9,770 nucleotides of DNA, from assembly GCA_030043865.1 (NCBI GenBank), contig JASHWZ010000140.1, forward strand, positions 1 through 9,770, given 5' to 3'. A program made the position numbers and the translations under genes. Numbering within the stretch: the stretch's first letter is position 1; every line of letters starts with the position of its first letter. Below, one piece after another: positions 1 to 6,647 of the stretch. The notes beneath the pieces were generated by a model. That model ran no database searches, was not told the origin of the DNA, and saw nothing but the letters and a program-made list of their open reading frames with translations. Source of the stretch: Thermoplasmata archaeon. Lineage in GTDB: Archaea; Thermoplasmatota; Thermoplasmata; Lutacidiplasmatales; UBA184.

Positions 1-836
1 ATCCACTGGGGGTTCGAGGAGAGGACCTGCTCGGGCGAAAGCTCCGGATAGGCAAAGGTGGAGTTCGCGGAGATGCTCGTGCCGCCCGCGGCCTCGATGA
101 GCGACTCGCCGAACGTCCCGGGCCCGAACGTCCAGTACCCGTTCGAGTCGGCGTCGTACGTCACGAGCACGAACGGGAAGCTGGGAGCGTTGTTCACGAC
201 CTGGCTCGCGTTGTACAACTCGGACGCGAGCTGGGCATTGAGGGCCGCAGCCGCGGAAGTGACGCCGAAGATCTGGGCGAGGATGTTCAGGTCGACCTGG
301 ATCCCTCCGAGCGAGGAGGCCTGGAGCACGACCACGGGGATGCCGTAGGTCGCGGTGATCTCGCCGATGTACTCGCTCGAGACGATCGTCGCAGCGAGCA
401 CGAGCTGGGGCGTGGCGTTCACCAAGTCCTCGAAGTTGAAGGTCGGTCCGATCTGAACGCACATCGAAGAGGAGAGGTCCCAGAGCGCGATCTGGTCGGA
501 CGAATAGTCCGCAGAGAGGCCGCCGAGGGATGGGGCGTAGCAGTCGACGCCCACGACGTGACTGCGCAATCCGAGACGGTACATCGAGTCCATGATGTTG
601 GGGCCCAGCACCACCACCCGCGAGGGGTTGTACGGCACCGTGACGGACCGACCCGCATCATCCGTGACGTGCACGGTGCCGGGAGTGGACGAGGGGCGCA
701 GTTCGAAGTAGGCGCCCGTCGCGCCGATCGCGATCGCGGCCGTCACGACGATGGCGACCACGAGGAGGGTGACCGATACCTGCCGGCGGGGCGCGGAAGG
801 GGCGGGGGCGTCGGAGGGCGGGGCGTTCAACGACAT
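1..836 (-). CDS. btuF: BtuF-like corrinoid ABC transporter substrate-binding protein (partial, C-terminus beyond left edge)
   Basis: Extracytoplasmic binding protein of an ABC importer, most likely delivering corrinoids to a BtuCD-type transporter. The visible 278 residues read from ATG at 836 (complement) with no stop before the window edge. Residues about 20-44 form one hydrophobic membrane segment after a short Pro/Ala/Arg-rich N-terminus. There is no lipobox Cys, so it is probably anchored by this helix, as in many archaeal binding proteins. A low-complexity linker (about 45-56) leads into a Peripla_BP_2-type domain starting VHVTDDAGRSVTVP, followed by SRVVVLGPN and LGLRSHVVGVD, the usual first strand and helix of BtuF/FepB-like proteins. 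The fold is clear. Cobalamin rather than siderophore specificity is inferred from the surrounding B12 genes. Permease and ATPase genes may follow off the left edge. It is divergent from cobQ across a 52-bp gap with an AT-rich box about 27 nt upstream of this ATG. Confidence 0.8.
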   Translation of the reverse strand, partial: MSLNAPPSDAPAPSAPRRQVSVTLLVVAIVVTAAIAIGATGAYFELRPSSTPGTVHVTDDAGRSVTVPYNPSRVVVLGPNIMDSMYRLGLRSHVVGVDCYAPSLGGLSADYSSDQIALWDLSSSMCVQIGPTFNFEDLVNATPQLVLAATIVSSEYIGEITATYGIPVVVLQASSLGGIQVDLNILAQIFGVTSAAAALNAQLASELYNASQVVNNAPSFPFVLVTYDADSNGYWTFGPGTFGESLIEAAGGTSISANSTFAYPELSPEQVLSSNPQW

Positions 837-855
837 TGGACTCGAGACAAACAGT

Positions 856-870
856 CTTTAACATAAGCTT
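856..870. promoter_or_regulatory. Shared bidirectional TATA-like box between btuF and cobQ
   Basis: CTTTAACATAAGCTT is the only AT-rich stretch in the 52-bp divergent gap. Its centre (863) lies 27 nt from the btuF ATG (836) and 26 nt from the cobQ ATG (889). That is the archaeal TATA-to-start-site distance in both directions. Neither ATG has a convincing Shine-Dalgarno sequence, so leaderless transcripts on both sides fit. One or two overlapping TATA elements cannot be told apart by reading. Confidence 0.55.
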
Positions 871-888
871 TCCCGGGCTCGGGGGTCG

Positions 889-2541
889 ATGGCGTCCGCT
901 GCCCGTCGCTCCGCGGGATCGCTCCCCGCGAACCGCGGGCTCGTCGTGGTGGGCACGGCGAGCGACGTCGGCAAGAGCTTCGTCGTCACCGGGCTGTGCC
1001 GCCTGCTGACCCGGCGCGGCTACGCCGTGCAGCCGTTCAAGGCGGTCAACATGTCGCTGAACTCGATCCCGACCGCCGCCGGGGAGGAGATCGCGCTCGC
1101 GCAATGGGTGCAGTGCGTGGCCGCCCGCGTCGCGCCGTCCGCGCTCGCGAATCCGGTGCTCCTGAAGCCGTACGGCTCGGGTGTCGAGGTCGTCGTGCGC
1201 GGACGGTCCCGCCTCGCGCTCGCGTCCTGGCGCCGCGAGATGCCGCGGCACCTTCCCCGCTTGCGGGAGGAGGTCCGTCGAGCGGTGGAGGACGCGCGGA
1301 ACTCGGGACGATCCGTCGTCGCGGAGGGGGCGGGGAGCCCGGTGGAACTGAACCTTCGTTCGAGCGACCTTTCGAACTTCTTCGTCGCCGAATTGCTCGA
1401 CGCACCGGTGCTCCTGGTCGCCGACCTCGACCGCGGCGGCGCCCTCGCGCAGGTCGTGGGGACGTGGGAACTGCTCGCGCCCTCAGAGCGGGCCCGGGTC
1501 CGCGGCATCATCTTCAACCGCTTCCGCGGCGACCCGGAACTGTTCCGTCCCGCGGTGGCATGGACCGCCGACCGCCTCGGTGTTCCGGTGATCGGCGTGG
1601 TCCCGATGCTCCCGGCGACCGACGGCCGCCTCCCGCCCGAGGATTCCCTCCAGTTGGGCCGCCCGCCCGTCGCGTCCCGAGCGGCTCCCCCCCGGGCCCG
1701 TCTGGGGATCGTCCGGCTGCCGCACACGGCGAACTTCTCCGACTTTGCGGAGTTGGAAGCCCGTCCCGAACTCGCGACCGTGTGGGTCGAGCAGCCGTCC
1801 GAGGCGGTGGGACTGGACGCCCTCCTCTTGCCGGGAACTCGACGGACGGGGGACGACCTCGCCTGGTTACGGCGGCTCGGCTGGCCCGCCGCGATCGCGC
1901 ACGCGCGACGGCACGGGGTCGGCATCGGCGGGGTCTGCGGGGGCTTCCAGCTGCTCGGCGATTGGCTGGACGACCCGTCCGGCACCGACGGTCGACCCGG
2001 CCGACACCGGGGCCTCGGACTGCTGCCGGTCACGACGCGGTTCCGCGACCCGAAGCTGGTGCGCCCGGTCCGGGCCGTCGCGCTCGCTCGTCACCCGTGG
2101 CTGCCCGAAGGCTGGGAGGTCGCCTGCTACGAGATCCATCGCGGACGCATCGAAGGTCGAGGACCCTCGTGGGGAATTTTCCGGCTCCGCACGGACGACC
2201 GGTCTCCCCCGGCGGGGGTCGACGGAGCGGTCTCCGCCGACGGCCGGGTCTGGGGAACGATGCTGCACGGCGCGCTCTCTTCCCCGAAGGCGCTCGACGG
2301 GCTCGTGCAGTGGGCGACGCCCCGGCGGCGGGCCGCGGAGCGGGGGCCGGCGCGCCGCTCGCGTCGACCGACCGATGCGCCCGAGCTGTTTCCCGACCTC
2401 GACCGGACCATCGACCGGGTCGCGGACCTTCTCGAGCGTCACCTCGACCAGCGCGCGCTGTTCAAGATCTTCGGAGCGGCCGCTCGCCCGTCCCGGCGAG
2501 CGGACCCGCCCGGACCGGCTCGCCAACCGAGCCCGGGGTAG
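889..2541 (+). CDS. cobQ: Adenosylcobyric acid synthase (glutamine-hydrolysing)
   Basis: CobQ/CbiP amidates the b, d, e and g side chains of adenosylcobyrinic acid a,c-diamide, using ATP and glutamine, to give adenosylcobyric acid in the cytoplasm. The N-terminal synthetase domain has the P-loop-like GTASDVGKS (residues 22-30), FKAVNMSLNS (about 50-59) and NPVLLKPYGSG. The C-terminal class I glutamine amidotransferase domain has GGVCGGFQLLG with nucleophile Cys350, and GTMLHG with the catalytic His at 460. The order and spacing match the family. At 550 residues it is somewhat longer than usual because of a Pro/Arg-rich C-terminal tail after LDQRALFKIFG. The last 80 bp overlap the 3' end of convergent bluB. 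The ATG at 889 gives a short leader before the first strand and sits about 26 nt from the TATA-like box, so it is preferred. No close alternative function is likely. Confidence 0.96.
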   Translation: MASAARRSAGSLPANRGLVVVGTASDVGKSFVVTGLCRLLTRRGYAVQPFKAVNMSLNSIPTAAGEEIALAQWVQCVAARVAPSALANPVLLKPYGSGVEVVVRGRSRLALASWRREMPRHLPRLREEVRRAVEDARNSGRSVVAEGAGSPVELNLRSSDLSNFFVAELLDAPVLLVADLDRGGALAQVVGTWELLAPSERARVRGIIFNRFRGDPELFRPAVAWTADRLGVPVIGVVPMLPATDGRLPPEDSLQLGRPPVASRAAPPRARLGIVRLPHTANFSDFAELEARPELATVWVEQPSEAVGLDALLLPGTRRTGDDLAWLRRLGWPAAIAHARRHGVGIGGVCGGFQLLGDWLDDPSGTDGRPGRHRGLGLLPVTTRFRDPKLVRPVRAVALARHPWLPEGWEVACYEIHRGRIEGRGPSWGIFRLRTDDRSPPAGVDGAVSADGRVWGTMLHGALSSPKALDGLVQWATPRRRAAERGPARRSRRPTDAPELFPDLDRTIDRVADLLERHLDQRALFKIFGAAARPSRRADPPGPARQPSPG

Positions 2542-3229
2542 GGCCGACCGGGTACGCGGACCCCCACCGGTCCAGGAAGATCCGACCGTCCAGCGGGGCG
2601 CGCCGAGCCCACCCCTTCGCCTCCAGCTCCGGCTGCGGCGGGAACTCCCGCACAAACCCGACGGTAAGGTACGCGATCGGAACGATCCCCGGCGGGATGG
2701 CGAGGAGCGCGCGCAGACGTTCCGGGTCGAGGATGCTGACCCAGCCCACGCCCAACCCCTCCGCCCGGGCCGCCAGCCACAGGTTCTCGACCGCGAGACA
2801 GGTGCTGTACAGGTCGACCTCGCGCACGCGCACGCGGCCGAGCACGGCCGGCCCCGCCCGGTCCGGGTCGCACGTGACGCAGACGTTCAGCGGCGCGTCG
2901 AGGATCCCCTCGAGCTTCAGCGACTCGTACAGGCGACGTCGTTCGCCGGAGAACTGCTCCGCGCCCTCGCGACGGACCTCTTCGAAGTTCGCCCGCACCC
3001 GTGAGCGGAGCTCCCGATCCCGCACCACGAGAAAGTCCCACGGTTGCATGAAGCCGACGGACGGCGCGTGGTGCGCGGCCTCGAGGACCCTACGGAGGAC
3101 CGCCTCGGGGACCGGATCGGGAAGGAACTGGGAACGGATGTCGCGGCGACCGTAGAGCACTCGGTAGAAGCCCTCCCGGTCTCGGTCCGTGATGCCGTCC
3201 GAACCCGCCCGCCGCGCTCTCGGAGCCAT
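2462..3229 (-). CDS. bluB: 5,6-dimethylbenzimidazole synthase (BluB, nitroreductase fold)
   Basis: BluB breaks down reduced FMN with O2 to release 5,6-dimethylbenzimidazole, the lower ligand of cobalamin. The 255-residue protein carries the BluB-specific N-terminal block FYRVLYGRRDIRSQF (21-35), then EAAHHAPSVGFMQPWDF (50-66), and GVGWVSILDPERL (160-172) near the end of the fold. Asp30 in RRDIR and Ser165 in GWVSI correspond, as I recall the Sinorhizobium enzyme, to the residues needed for FMN destruction (Asp32, Ser167). This supports BluB over a generic nitroreductase. The core ends near residue 223 (DRWG), and the remaining ~30 residues are a Gly/Pro/Arg-rich tail overlapping cobQ. The ATG at 3229 has a TATA-like CTAAAG centred about 26.5 nt upstream, suggesting a leaderless message. 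An O2-dependent enzyme implies aerobic or microaerobic life. It is unusual in an archaeal gene setting and may have been acquired from bacteria. Confidence 0.94.
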   Translation of the reverse strand: MAPRARRAGSDGITDRDREGFYRVLYGRRDIRSQFLPDPVPEAVLRRVLEAAHHAPSVGFMQPWDFLVVRDRELRSRVRANFEEVRREGAEQFSGERRRLYESLKLEGILDAPLNVCVTCDPDRAGPAVLGRVRVREVDLYSTCLAVENLWLAARAEGLGVGWVSILDPERLRALLAIPPGIVPIAYLTVGFVREFPPQPELEAKGWARRAPLDGRIFLDRWGSAYPVGPTPGSVGEPVRAGPLAGTGERPLRRS

Positions 3230-3250
3230 CGACGGTGCAGCGGTCGTCGG

Positions 3251-3267
3251 GCCTTTAGCGTCACGCT
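3251..3267. promoter_or_regulatory. TATA-like box with adjoining 11-bp palindrome between bluB and cbiZ
   Basis: The only AT-rich run in this 85-bp divergent gap is CTTTA (3253-3257). It lies about 26.5 nt upstream of the bluB ATG on the complement strand, where it reads CTAAAG. Directly next to it, and overlapping the final A, is AGCGT-C-ACGCT (3257-3267), a perfect 5+1+5 palindrome. It occupies the position of the BRE element for bluB. A repressor or activator site is possible. The same box would place a cbiZ start site about 33 nt before its GTG, compatible with the Shine-Dalgarno seen there. Confidence 0.35.
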
Positions 3268-3303
3268 CCCGATCCCCGCCGCAACCGTGAAGTGGGTCGG
3301 CGC

Positions 3304-3308
3304 GGAGG
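3304..3308 (+). promoter_or_regulatory. Shine-Dalgarno for cbiZ GTG start
   Basis: GGAGG lies 6 nt upstream of the GTG at 3315. It decides the start of cbiZ in a GC-rich region with several possible GTG codons, and shows this message has a leader, unlike its neighbours. Confidence 0.6.
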
Positions 3309-3314
3309 CGCGCC

Positions 3315-4127
3315 GTGCGCTGGTCCGTAGAGGAGGGCTATGTGCTAGTGCGGGGCCGCTTCCGCGTCGTGAGCTCCGCGCCCTGGAACGGGGGGTTCGG
3401 GCGCGCCCGCGCGATCGTGAACGTGCACGTCCCGAAGTCGTACGATGAGCCCGTCCCGGCGTTCTTCCGCCGATTCCAACGCCGGACGGGAGAGCGGTCG
3501 CTGGTCGGGTTGCTCACCGCGGTCGACCTGCGGGCCGTCTCTGTGCGGAGCTCCCGGTACGGCACGGCGATCGTCACGGCCGGGGTCTCGAACGCCGCGC
3601 ACGTCGGGACGATCAACGTCATCCTCGTGGTCGGCGGGCGGGCGGAGCCCAGCGGGCTCGTGGAGGCCGTGAAGGTGGTCACCGAGGCGAAGGTCGCCGC
3701 CCTCCGGCGATTGGACGTGCGGGCCGGACGGCATCCCGCGACCGGCACGACGACCGACGCAGTGGTGATCGCGTGCGAGGACCGCGGGCCGGCCTGGGAG
3801 TACTGCGGCGGGGCGACCGCCCGGGGTCGAGCGTTCGGGGCGATGGTGGGGGCCGCCGTGATCGAGAGTCTCGCGAAGGGCGACGGCCTTCGGCTCAACC
3901 GACCGATCGGCGCCCGCCTCGCCGAGCGGGGTTGGTCGTCGCGCCGCATCGACCGTGCGGCCCGGTCCACGCCGCTCGGGGACCGCGCCCGGTGGGAGGC
4001 CCGGTTCGGGGTCGACGACGCGACCCGGTCCGGTCGCCTTCCGACGGCGCCGGTCGGGCTCAGGCCCCGGCGAGGCGCCGGGCGTGGCGGCGGGCGCGCG
4101 CGAGGTCGATCGGCCGGTTCACGTTGA
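3315..4127 (+). CDS. cbiZ: Adenosylcobinamide amidohydrolase
   Basis: CbiZ hydrolyses the aminopropanol amide of adenosylcobinamide (and, in some homologues, of pseudocobalamin) to give adenosylcobyric acid, so that salvaged corrinoids can re-enter the pathway at CbiB. Family features are the run GTINVILVV (98-106), TEAKVAALRRLDVR (123-136) and ATGTTTDAVVIAC (142-154), followed by a Gly/Ala-rich helix AFGAMVGAAVIESL. The conserved core seems to end around residue 190. The rest, to 270, includes a segment GARLAERGWSSRRID and an Arg/Gly-rich tail whose last 68 bp overlap convergent cobY, so the protein is longer than the roughly 200-240 residues I expect. The GTG start is chosen from the GGAGG 6 nt upstream. 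With BluB and CobT present, its likely role is remodelling imported corrinoids into DMB-cobalamin. Confidence 0.92.
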   Translation: MRWSVEEGYVLVRGRFRVVSSAPWNGGFGRARAIVNVHVPKSYDEPVPAFFRRFQRRTGERSLVGLLTAVDLRAVSVRSSRYGTAIVTAGVSNAAHVGTINVILVVGGRAEPSGLVEAVKVVTEAKVAALRRLDVRAGRHPATGTTTDAVVIACEDRGPAWEYCGGATARGRAFGAMVGAAVIESLAKGDGLRLNRPIGARLAERGWSSRRIDRAARSTPLGDRARWEARFGVDDATRSGRLPTAPVGLRPRRGAGRGGGRARGRSAGSR

Positions 4128-4659
4128 ATTCAAGCTCGGGATCGTCGAAGAGGTAGGGCCGATCCCCCGCATCCGCGCCCGCGACGACCCAGTTGATTCC
4201 CACGAGTCGACCGGTCCGTCGGTCGTGCGGACCGTACGACCACGCGACGTCTCGGGGGATCGGAAATCGGCAGTAGGTCGACGGCAGTAGACCGACTCGG
4301 CTCTCGGTCGACCCTCCCACCGAGCCCACGAATCGTTCGACGGTCGAGGCGCGGAGGAACGGAAGGTCGGAGGAGACGGTGGCGAATCGCGGCGTGCGGT
4401 GGGTGAGGAAGCCGACATCGGCCGAATACCCGGCGCCCGGCGTCTCTACGACCGCTACGCGGTGCGCGCAACAAAACCTCGCGGTGCGCGGGGTAGTGGG
4501 ACTGACCGCGACCTCGACGTCCAGTCCCTCGACGCCGCGGAGCGCCGAGAGCACGCGGGCGAGCATCGGAACCCCGGCGACTCGAACGAGCGGTTTTTCC
4601 ACGCGCGTCCGACCGAGTCGCCGGCCCCGGCCGCCCGCGATCACGTAGATCCGGGTCAT
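4060..4659 (-). CDS. cobY: GTP:adenosylcobinamide-phosphate guanylyltransferase (archaeal CobY type)
   Basis: CobY transfers GMP from GTP to adenosylcobinamide phosphate, giving adenosylcobinamide-GDP for CobS. It is the archaeal replacement for bacterial CobU and has no kinase activity. The 199-residue protein is a MobA-like nucleotidyltransferase: IAGGRGRRLG (7-16) is the nucleotide-binding loop, EKPLVRVAGVPML (21-33) follows, then VETPGAGYSADVG (71-83), SSDLPFL (96-102) with the likely metal-binding Asp98, and ELEFNVNRPIDL near the C-terminus. These blocks follow the order of methanogen CobY. An in-frame ATG 31 codons upstream would run into cobS and adds only low-complexity sequence, so ATG 4659 is preferred. 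It lies 34 bp after the cobS stop on the same strand, suggesting co-transcription. Its 3' end overlaps cbiZ by 68 bp. Confidence 0.93.
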   Translation of the reverse strand: MTRIYVIAGGRGRRLGRTRVEKPLVRVAGVPMLARVLSALRGVEGLDVEVAVSPTTPRTARFCCAHRVAVVETPGAGYSADVGFLTHRTPRFATVSSDLPFLRASTVERFVGSVGGSTESRVGLLPSTYCRFPIPRDVAWSYGPHDRRTGRLVGINWVVAGADAGDRPYLFDDPELEFNVNRPIDLARARRHARRLAGA

Positions 4660-4693
4660 GCGGTCACGGCCGAACGGGGGATCGACCCGCACG

Positions 4694-5473
4694 TCACCGG
4701 AGCCACGGCACCCCCGCCGCGAGGACCAGGACGAGCAGGAAGGCGAGGTCATGGCCCGCGCCGAGCAGGTCGCCGCTGAGTCCGGCGAACCGACGACGGG
4801 CCACCACCGCGACGACCCCCGCGACGCCCACGCTCGCGACGAACGCGGCGACGCCGAATAGCCCGCCCACGAGGGCGAGCAGCACCCCGCCGGTCGCGAG
4901 CGCGGCCGCGAGCCGGGGCGGGGTCACGCCGGGAAGAAGAGCTCGCGCGAGCCGAGAGTGGGGCGAGAGCGGTGCCATCGCGAACGTGGCGGCGATGCCG
5001 GTCGTGGCCGCGGCCTCGGCGACCATCGGAACGACGAACGGGGCGATTCTCAAGGGTGGGAAGAGCACGGCCGCCGGCGCGACCGGACCGGTGCCGTTCG
5101 GGAGCGACGCCATCAGCGCGACGAGCCCGACCACGAAGACCGCTCCCGCGAGCGCACCGGCCACGCCGATGTGCGGGTCCCGCAGGATCTCGTCGCGCTC
5201 CTTCGGGGACCCATGGGCGGCGAGCGCGTCCATCGTGTCCGCGAGCCCGTCGGTGTGCAGAATCCCCTTGACGAGGAAGTACGTCGGGACGAACAGGAAC
5301 GCGCCCAGCAGGAGCGGGAGGAAGCGGAGCTCGACGGCGGCGGCGAAGCCCAGGATCGCGCCAACGAGCAGTCCCGCCACGGGGAACCACGGGAGCGCGT
5401 AGGCCATCTCCGACCCGTCGCCGGCGCCCGACGGGATCCGGGACAGGAACGTGATCGCGGCTCGAAAGCTCAC
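4694..5473 (-). CDS. cobS: Adenosylcobinamide-GDP ribazoletransferase (cobalamin synthase)
   Basis: CobS is the membrane enzyme that joins adenosylcobinamide-GDP to alpha-ribazole or its 5'-phosphate, releasing GMP. The 259-residue protein begins with the family pattern FRAAITFLSRIP, then ALPWFPVAGLLVG, and carries the signature HTDGLADTMDAL (about 73-84) with Asp residues at 75 and 79, followed by ERDEILRDPHIG. Five or more hydrophobic segments follow, ending LAFLLVLVLAAGVPWLR. The GTG at 5473 is chosen because the protein then starts as CobS normally does, and an AT-rich AAGATAAGAA is centred 26.5 nt upstream. A GTG at 5488 is possible. An upstream in-frame ATG at 5671 would overlap cobT by almost 100 bp and is unlikely. 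First gene of a cobS-cobY unit, divergent from cobT. Confidence 0.94.
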   Translation of the reverse strand: MSFRAAITFLSRIPSGAGDGSEMAYALPWFPVAGLLVGAILGFAAAVELRFLPLLLGAFLFVPTYFLVKGILHTDGLADTMDALAAHGSPKERDEILRDPHIGVAGALAGAVFVVGLVALMASLPNGTGPVAPAAVLFPPLRIAPFVVPMVAEAAATTGIAATFAMAPLSPHSRLARALLPGVTPPRLAAALATGGVLLALVGGLFGVAAFVASVGVAGVVAVVARRRFAGLSGDLLGAGHDLAFLLVLVLAAGVPWLR

Positions 5474-5494
5474 GCGCAGCGGGAGCACGACCCC

Positions 5495-5504
5495 AAGATA
5501 AGAA
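5495..5504. promoter_or_regulatory. TATA-like box of cobS (possibly shared with cobT)
   Basis: AAGATAAGAA (TTCTTATCTT on the complement) is the only AT-rich block in the 103-bp cobS-cobT gap. Its centre is 26.5 nt upstream of the cobS GTG at 5473, fitting a leaderless transcript. For cobT it would put the start site near 5526, leaving a leader of about 50 nt. An inverted repeat CGACGC/GCGTCG (5511-5516 and 5525-5530) lies on the cobT side and could be a regulator site or an RNA hairpin. Confidence 0.45.
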
Positions 5505-5576
5505 CCGGGTCGACGCCCCCGGGTGCGTCGGCGGACCCGGCCGAAACGGTGATGAGTCGCGGTTCCCGGACGGGGC

Positions 5577-6647
5577 GTGGCATCGAGCGAGGGCATCGCG
5601 CGGGCCCCGGTCCCGCCGGTCGACGAAGCGGCCCGCCGGGCCGCCCGCCGACGCTGGTCGACCCTCACCAAGCCCGAAGGGAGCCTGGGTCGCCTCGAGG
5701 CGCTCGCGGAACAGCTGGCGGCGATCCGAGGGGACGCGCGACCGCGCTTCCGCCGGAAGACGATCGTGGTGTTCGTGGCCGACCACGGGGTGGCGCGGGA
5801 GGGCGTGTCCGCCTATCCGGCCAGTGTGACCTCGGCGATGCTCGACAACTTCCTCGCCGGCGGCGCGGCGATCAACGTGCTGTCGAACGTCGTAGGCGCG
5901 GAGACCGTCTTTGTCGACGTCGGCATCGATGCCGAGCCTCGGACGGAGTCCCCCCGGCTGCGGGTGCGCCGGGTCGCCCGTGGCACGCGCGACTTCGCCC
6001 GCGAGCCGGCGATGACCCGGGCCGAAGCCGAGCAGGCGGTGTCGACCGGGGCCGGCGTCGCCCGGGAGGTGATCCGGGCGGGCACCGACCTCCTCGCGAC
6101 CGGCGACATGGGGATCGGCAACACGACCGCGGCGAGCGCGATGCTGGGGGCCCTAACGGGTCGGCCGGCGCGCGACGTCGTCGGTCCGGGCACCGGACTC
6201 GACGCGTCCGGCGTCGCGCGGAAAGCCGAGGTGATCGACCGCGCGCTACGGTCCCGCGACATGGACCCCCACGACCCTTGGTCGGTGCTCTCGGGCGTCG
6301 GCGGTTTCGAGATCGGGGCGATGGCCGGCGCCGCCCTCGCCGCGGCGCATCACCGGGTACCGGTGGTCGTCGACGGGTTCATCGCGACCGTCGCGGCGCT
6401 GTGGGCCACTCGTCTCCAACCGTCGCTTCGGGAGTACCTGATCCCGTCGCACCGCTCCGCCGAGCCCGGACATCGACTCGCGCTGGAGCAACTCGAACTC
6501 GTTCCGTACCTGGACCTCGGCCTCCGCCTCGGGGAGGGCACCGGCGCGGCGCTCCAGCTGGTGCTCTGCGAGGCGGCGACGCGGCTCCTGGACGAGATGG
6601 CGACGTTCGAGGAGGCCCGAGTCGCTCAGCGAAGCCGTCCGTCGTGA
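5577..6647 (+). CDS. cobT: Nicotinate-nucleotide--dimethylbenzimidazole phosphoribosyltransferase
   Basis: CobT moves phosphoribose from nicotinate mononucleotide to DMB, giving alpha-ribazole 5'-phosphate for CobS. All the usual blocks are present in 356 residues: TKPEGSLGRLE (31-41), FVADHGVAREGVSAYPASVT (66-85), GDMGIGNTTAA (176-186), GPGTGLD (203-209), EIGAMAGA (245-252), HRSAEPGH (292-299) and GEGTGAALQL (319-328). Glu320 matches the catalytic Glu317 of the Salmonella enzyme. Position 177 is Asp where Salmonella has Glu174, a variant that I believe also occurs in other CobT proteins. The sequence looks like the standard bacterial type, which pairs naturally with BluB. The GTG at 5577 is the first start in frame and gives a normal N-terminus, but I see no clear Shine-Dalgarno. 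The last 22 bp overlap the 3' end of cobD. Confidence 0.96.
   Translation: MASSEGIARAPVPPVDEAARRAARRRWSTLTKPEGSLGRLEALAEQLAAIRGDARPRFRRKTIVVFVADHGVAREGVSAYPASVTSAMLDNFLAGGAAINVLSNVVGAETVFVDVGIDAEPRTESPRLRVRRVARGTRDFAREPAMTRAEAEQAVSTGAGVAREVIRAGTDLLATGDMGIGNTTAASAMLGALTGRPARDVVGPGTGLDASGVARKAEVIDRALRSRDMDPHDPWSVLSGVGGFEIGAMAGAALAAAHHRVPVVVDGFIATVAALWATRLQPSLREYLIPSHRSAEPGHRLALEQLELVPYLDLGLRLGEGTGAALQLVLCEAATRLLDEMATFEEARVAQRSRPS

Noticed and set aside
996..3155. 719-codon open frame on the plus strand
   Set aside because: It lies in another frame of cobQ and antisense to bluB, both certain genes. The translation is low-complexity and matches nothing.
4660..4752. N-terminal extension of CobY from ATG 4752
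   Set aside because: It would overlap the cobS 3' end, and the extra 31 residues have no counterpart in CobY. ATG 4659 directly precedes the nucleotide-binding loop.
5474..5671. N-terminal extension of CobS from ATG 5671
   Set aside because: It adds 66 Arg/Gly-rich residues, overlaps the cobT 5' end and removes the TATA-to-start spacing. CobS proteins normally start just before the FLSRIP-like motif.
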